NCBI RefSeq assembly: GCF_000516985.1
Contig: NW_006917092.1
Coordinates: 3,240,619 to 3,304,618, forward strand
DNA length: 64,000 nt
Reading direction: 5' to 3'
From: Pestalotiopsis fici W106-1
Lineage: Eukaryota; Ascomycota; Sordariomycetes; Amphisphaeriales; Sporocadaceae
In this document: one piece after another, positions 60,139 to 64,000 of the stretch
Layout: each line of letters opens with the position of its first letter
Position numbering within the stretch: the first letter of the stretch is position 1
The notes under the pieces: generated by a model
Databases searched by the model: none
Seen by the model: the letters and a program-made list of their open reading frames with translations, nothing else
What the model was told of the DNA's origin: nothing
Position numbers and translations under genes: made by a program

Positions 60139-62811
60139 ATGGCTGATCCGCCGCCCCCAGAGAATCCCGTCGATGGCGCCCAAGGAACTGGCGGAAGCAA
60201 GAAGCGCAAAGATCTAGGTGATCAGCGCCCAGCGGAGAACATCATGGGCGAATCACAGGGAGCCCAAACCAGCCACACGGCGGCCATCGGCAATACCGTT
60301 GACCAAGAGCACGATGAGAATGCGGGCGAGAATGTAGCGCTCCCAGCACAGAACCAAGCATACGTGCCCTTCATGAGAGACGGCGACCACGAGACAGCAG
60401 AAAAGCAAGTAACTTTTGACGAGGCCGCGAAGAAGAATGATGGCGGACAAAAACTCAAGAAGAAATCGGGCAAGTCCAAGGAACCCAAGGTTGAAGAGGA
60501 CATTGACGACAACCGATGGCCGGAAAGCATGGGGGGTCTCAAGGTCGTGCGCCATCTGGTGGTTAGGCCCGGAGAACGATGGCCAAGAAGGAACGAGGAG
60601 GCCGTTGGCGCAGACAATTCACTCGACGATGTTGCTCCCAATGACGATCGATGGATGGGTGCCGTGCAGCAAGTCATGGCACAAATTAGCATGGCCGATC
60701 GTGATACTGATGTCGGCATCCGACGCGCATATCAACACCAATTTCTCGGCAATGACAGCTCGCAGAAAACGCGATTAATGCCGGTCGGCGCAAGCCTTGT
60801 CCCCAACGGCGCGAGCCTCGTCCCTCTGAACTTTGAGCATCAAACCATGAATGACCATTTTCGGGGCACACTAGACAAACGCGTCAGACTCTGCCACCTC
60901 AGCGGCGTGCAGTGTCTGATTATCGCCAAGTATGAATACTTGGTTCAATCGCCATCATATTTCATCGATGAGGAATTGTGGGTGAAGGACGTTATCAAGA
61001 CCCCCGACATTGATTTCCTCTGTAACGTGGGATCGAATAATGGAGTCAGAACCCTTCGTTTGTCGCCTGGCCAGACTGTCGACGTCCCCGATGAATGGTG
61101 CATATCAAACAAAGATCGAGAGGTGATGACACTCGAGGAAGTCAGGCGAGTACAAAGACTAATGGTCCAGCTGGTGCGAGAAGGTTTGCCAATAGAGGTC
61201 TACGACAATATTGTCGAGATCATACTGCTATCGGATCCAAGGGATACAATTTCAAATTGTTATGCATGGAGGGCATGGAAGAAGCAAAACAGACCTTTGA
61301 CCTTTAATCAGTACGAAGCCATTAGATGCTGCAACATTGGCGTTGAGCCCACAATCATAAGGAAAGCCATTGAAGCATCCGGATTACAGTTTTTTCGACA
61401 GTCCAAGATGATATTTGATGGCTCGAGACCCATCAACCTTTGTGCCGGTAATGGACACGGCGTATCTCACGACAACGAGGAGGTTCCCGGGGTTAGTCGC
61501 CCGACAAATCTGCAAAAGGAACTCGCCGCAGATGAACAGCAACGACGTGAAAACAATGAACAACAGATTGACGACGGTGACGATGCCATGGATGACGACA
61601 GAGACTCTGGCAAGGTGATTGGAAAGGGCAAATCGCCCGAGACGAGTGTCAAGCGTCCTACTCCAGGACGTGGAACATCTAGCAACAACGATTCCAATCT
61701 TTCCATCCAGCTGGAGGGCACGGAGGCGAGGGTTATCGAATTTGTCGAGGTCATTTCCGAGAATATATCGGAGTCCAATAATCAGGTCAAGGCGTCGACG
61801 GCCAATATTGACGAAAAACTCGAAGAAGCAAAGATTGCTGCCGACGGCCGCTCTAAGGAGATTTCCGATATCGGTAAAACAGTGGCCAGCATGAACGACG
61901 GAGTCAAGTCAATCAATGATGAGATTCATACGTCTTTGCCCAGCATTGGTGAACAGCTCAAGGAAGCAAAGGTTACCGCCAACGGCCAATCCGAGGGGAT
62001 TTCCAACATCGGTAAAACAGTCGACGACGGATTCAAAGAGACCCGTGAACAGCTCAAGGAAGCAAAACTTGCCGTCAACGGCCAATCCGAGGGGATTTCC
62101 AACATCGGTAAAACAGTCAACGAGGGATTCAAAGAGACGCGTGCAAAGCTGGATGAATCGCAAGCGGTGGCCAATGACAGATTTGAAAAGTTGGACAAGA
62201 AAATCGATGAGGATTTGGTCCACAAGCTAGATGGTTCGCTATCTGGTATCAATGACCTCAAAACAACTGCCCAAGATATGGGCATTTCCTTGTCAAGCCT
62301 TGCCAACCAGTTTGCCACCGTTGACGAAAAACAGGACAAACTAATGGCCAATCAGGAAAGTCACTATATGGCCATCCAAAGGCTTGAAGAATTCCGTCAA
62401 CATGAGGAATCAACTAGAAACGAGCAAGAATTGGCCAATCAAATCCATCGAGACAATATGGAGAATCGTATCAGGGAGCTGGAAAAGGAACTAGCGGACA
62501 CCAAGGAGAAGCTACATGACACTGCCAATGACCTGACGAATGAACGAAAGCTGACGAAAGCCGCCATCGATAAAAGGGACAAGGCCATATTACAGCTTGC
62601 CAACGGAGAACGCTACCCGAACAAATATTATCGTATCAGCAAAAGATACGTCGCAGTCGCTTCCAAAACCGCATCTACGGCGGTTGCCGCGCTCGCTGTT
62701 TGGAAGGCATCCCCCCGGTTGGCCAGAGCCGGAGCTCGATGGTCGGGACCCAGATTGCAGCGTCTAGGCCAATGGCTGTCCGACAAAGCTATGGACATGA
62801 ACCGCCAATAG
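60139..62811 (+). CDS. 890-residue coiled-coil protein of unknown function
   Basis: Single exon. Residues 1-130 are disordered and charged, with nuclear-signal-like GSKKRKDL and KKKSGKSK. Residues about 130-440 look globular, with MGGLKVVRHLVVRPGERWP, HLSGVQCLIIAKYEYLVQSP and EEVRRVQRLMVQLVREGLP; I know no family with these. An acidic/polar linker follows, then a long coiled coil (about 540-830) rich in E, K, Q, N. This contains two near-identical 32-residue units (EQLKEAKVTANGQSEGISNI and EQLKEAKLAVNGQSEGISNI begin them) and a diverged third before them. The C terminus has a moderately hydrophobic Ala/Val stretch (VAVASKTASTAVAALAVWKA) and a basic end, possibly membrane-associated. It follows the helicase in the same direction; a functional link is only inferred from position. 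The translation start has an excellent context. Confidence 0.85.
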   Translation: MADPPPPENPVDGAQGTGGSKKRKDLGDQRPAENIMGESQGAQTSHTAAIGNTVDQEHDENAGENVALPAQNQAYVPFMRDGDHETAEKQVTFDEAAKKNDGGQKLKKKSGKSKEPKVEEDIDDNRWPESMGGLKVVRHLVVRPGERWPRRNEEAVGADNSLDDVAPNDDRWMGAVQQVMAQISMADRDTDVGIRRAYQHQFLGNDSSQKTRLMPVGASLVPNGASLVPLNFEHQTMNDHFRGTLDKRVRLCHLSGVQCLIIAKYEYLVQSPSYFIDEELWVKDVIKTPDIDFLCNVGSNNGVRTLRLSPGQTVDVPDEWCISNKDREVMTLEEVRRVQRLMVQLVREGLPIEVYDNIVEIILLSDPRDTISNCYAWRAWKKQNRPLTFNQYEAIRCCNIGVEPTIIRKAIEASGLQFFRQSKMIFDGSRPINLCAGNGHGVSHDNEEVPGVSRPTNLQKELAADEQQRRENNEQQIDDGDDAMDDDRDSGKVIGKGKSPETSVKRPTPGRGTSSNNDSNLSIQLEGTEARVIEFVEVISENISESNNQVKASTANIDEKLEEAKIAADGRSKEISDIGKTVASMNDGVKSINDEIHTSLPSIGEQLKEAKVTANGQSEGISNIGKTVDDGFKETREQLKEAKLAVNGQSEGISNIGKTVNEGFKETRAKLDESQAVANDRFEKLDKKIDEDLVHKLDGSLSGINDLKTTAQDMGISLSSLANQFATVDEKQDKLMANQESHYMAIQRLEEFRQHEESTRNEQELANQIHRDNMENRIRELEKELADTKEKLHDTANDLTNERKLTKAAIDKRDKAILQLANGERYPNKYYRISKRYVAVASKTASTAVAALAVWKASPRLARAGARWSGPRLQRLGQWLSDKAMDMNRQ
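61951..62142 (+). repeat. 96-bp in-frame tandem duplication
   Basis: Two adjacent 96-bp units (61951-62046 and 62047-62142), each encoding 32 residues of the coiled coil, nearly identical at the DNA level. A more diverged unit lies before them at about 61817. The close identity points to a recent duplication or gene conversion. Confidence 0.9.
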
Positions 62812-64000
62812 GCTGGCAACAATGACTCTGGTTATTGTTAGAATTTGCTTGAAAAGACCAGGACCTTGGCTATATATCAAACTGGCCAACCCAAAGGCCG
62901 CTACCTGTTTGACAGGACCGGCAAACCAAGAATGGTGGACGATGGGCGCCGTGCGTTGTTTTTTCCTTCACTCCAGTATTGGGTGGTGTTTCCCTCGCCG
63001 TTGGCGACGGCTGATTGCGTTTCGTCCTGGCAATGAAAGATAATGGTCATTGGTGATGGATGGGCATCACCAAGATTGGGTGGATTATCTGGGCACGGGA
63101 ATTAGACGTTTATAGTCTTGGCCAATACATCATCTTTTGACCACAATTATCTTTGACGACCATGATTAACAGCCATCAACCTATATTAACCATTGCTGAC
63201 GGCTCTCTTTTAGTTGCAATACAACTTCGGTCAGTGGCTCCCAGTGGTAATTTGATAAAACGGCACTTGGAGAGGACCGCGGATGCCTCGTGTGTACTCT
63301 GCGCAGTCATTGCCTTTTGAGTTTTCCCAGCCGGCTCAAATGTACAAAGTAGTGTGTCAAATAATAAATATCTATGAGGACGAGCTGTTGGACATGTTGA
63401 ATCATTTCCCAGATTCAATGTCTTGGTAGAATTTGCTAGCCATATCAAGCTTTTGAGCTTGTGTCTTGGATGTGCAGTAGGCGAAAGATCACGACGGATG
63501 CAGTTTAAAGTAATTCTCGAAGCATTCCTTTTGCAAAAGCAGCACCTTTGCTATTTTGCATGGAAGAGGTACAAGCTTTTAGATTAGAGGTCGCGAGTCT
63601 AGTCGCTGAGGTCCACGTTCAATGCGTCTGATGGAACCATTTTTGAAATCCGCAAGATGCACGGAATCATTAGATTCTAGCTGCTTGAAGTGTATGCAAA
63701 ATCTACGGCATTGGTACCATTGAAGACTTTACATATTTTGATCATTCAAAGTCTGGTTGCCCAATTCAGGAGCAGCGGTAGGCGGATCCATTTCAAGTTA
63801 CAATCTCACGAATTGCCCCGTCTCATTGGGATTAGGCGGACAGAGGCTGAACACCCCTCCAACAAAAGCTGGTTGCTGCATCTGGTACCTTGGTATTGAG
63901 CTCAAATATAATTATGTCCAAAAGTTCGGCATCAGAACCCCGAAATGAGGAATTGTAAGTGCTGTAAAAGTCATGTTTCGATAGTTTCCCGGTACGCAAG
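62812..64000. other. Region without a supportable gene
   Basis: A plus-strand frame at 62845-63036 reads KTRTLAIYQTGQPKGRYLFD and is protein-like, but it lacks an ATG and starts just after the coiled-coil stop; it may be a leftover of a longer ancestral C terminus or an exon of an alternative transcript. Nothing else is recognised to the right edge. Confidence 0.4.

Overview
The window reads as nuclear DNA of a filamentous ascomycete, probably a Pezizomycotina species and perhaps Hypocreales. The evidence is short GT-AG introns of about 50-165 nt with CTAAC/CTGAC-type branch sites, A/C-rich Kozak contexts, eukaryotic gene content (Sec24, Cft2, mitochondrial AsnRS, a LaeA-type methyltransferase, F-box/ankyrin) and long gene-poor spacers. 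A run of 100 Ns at 55255-55354 is a scaffold gap. The species cannot be fixed from the sequence alone.

Layout. 1-12.9 kb has no gene I can support. 12.9-14.6 kb (-) is a three-exon organellar-type asparaginyl-tRNA synthetase, followed by an extremely AT-rich block of about 230 bp (14.87-15.10 kb). 16.35-17.55 kb (+) is a microbial-type PARG/TIGR02452-like protein with an altered signature loop. 17.6-25.1 kb is again gene-poor. 25.1-34.8 kb is the conserved core: SEC24 (-) and CFT2 (+) diverge from a 955-bp intergenic region, then come a small hypothetical ORF (-) and a secreted GH43 enzyme (+). From about 36 kb on the window is accessory in character: helicase relics, a LaeA-like methyltransferase, two decayed minus-strand genes, an F-box/ankyrin gene, duplicated segments and tandem repeats. 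At 55.4-62.8 kb lie a large SF1/UPF1-like helicase with a WG-rich tail and an 890-residue coiled-coil protein in the same orientation.

Main points. (1) SEC24 contains a one-nucleotide exon at 27596: the Tyr codon of its zinc finger can only be built as TA + C from three exons, and both flanking introns have strong splice signals. (2) The helicase belongs to a family with at least two decayed relatives in this window (36.1-37.2 kb and 50.7-51.4 kb). The family shares leader sequence, leader-associated tandem repeats, and in two copies an in-frame TAG at the same position. The intact copy ends in GW/WG-type repeats like those of Argonaute-binding proteins. Together with the neighbouring coiled-coil gene this is my best candidate for an undescribed expanding system, but its function is inference. 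(3) Nearly all in-frame stops seen in otherwise open accessory reading frames are TAG, which fits CAG-to-TAG (RIP-type) decay or unrecognised 3' splice sites.

Exon coordinates were worked out by hand from reading-frame continuity, splice motifs and remembered family motifs. No database search was run.
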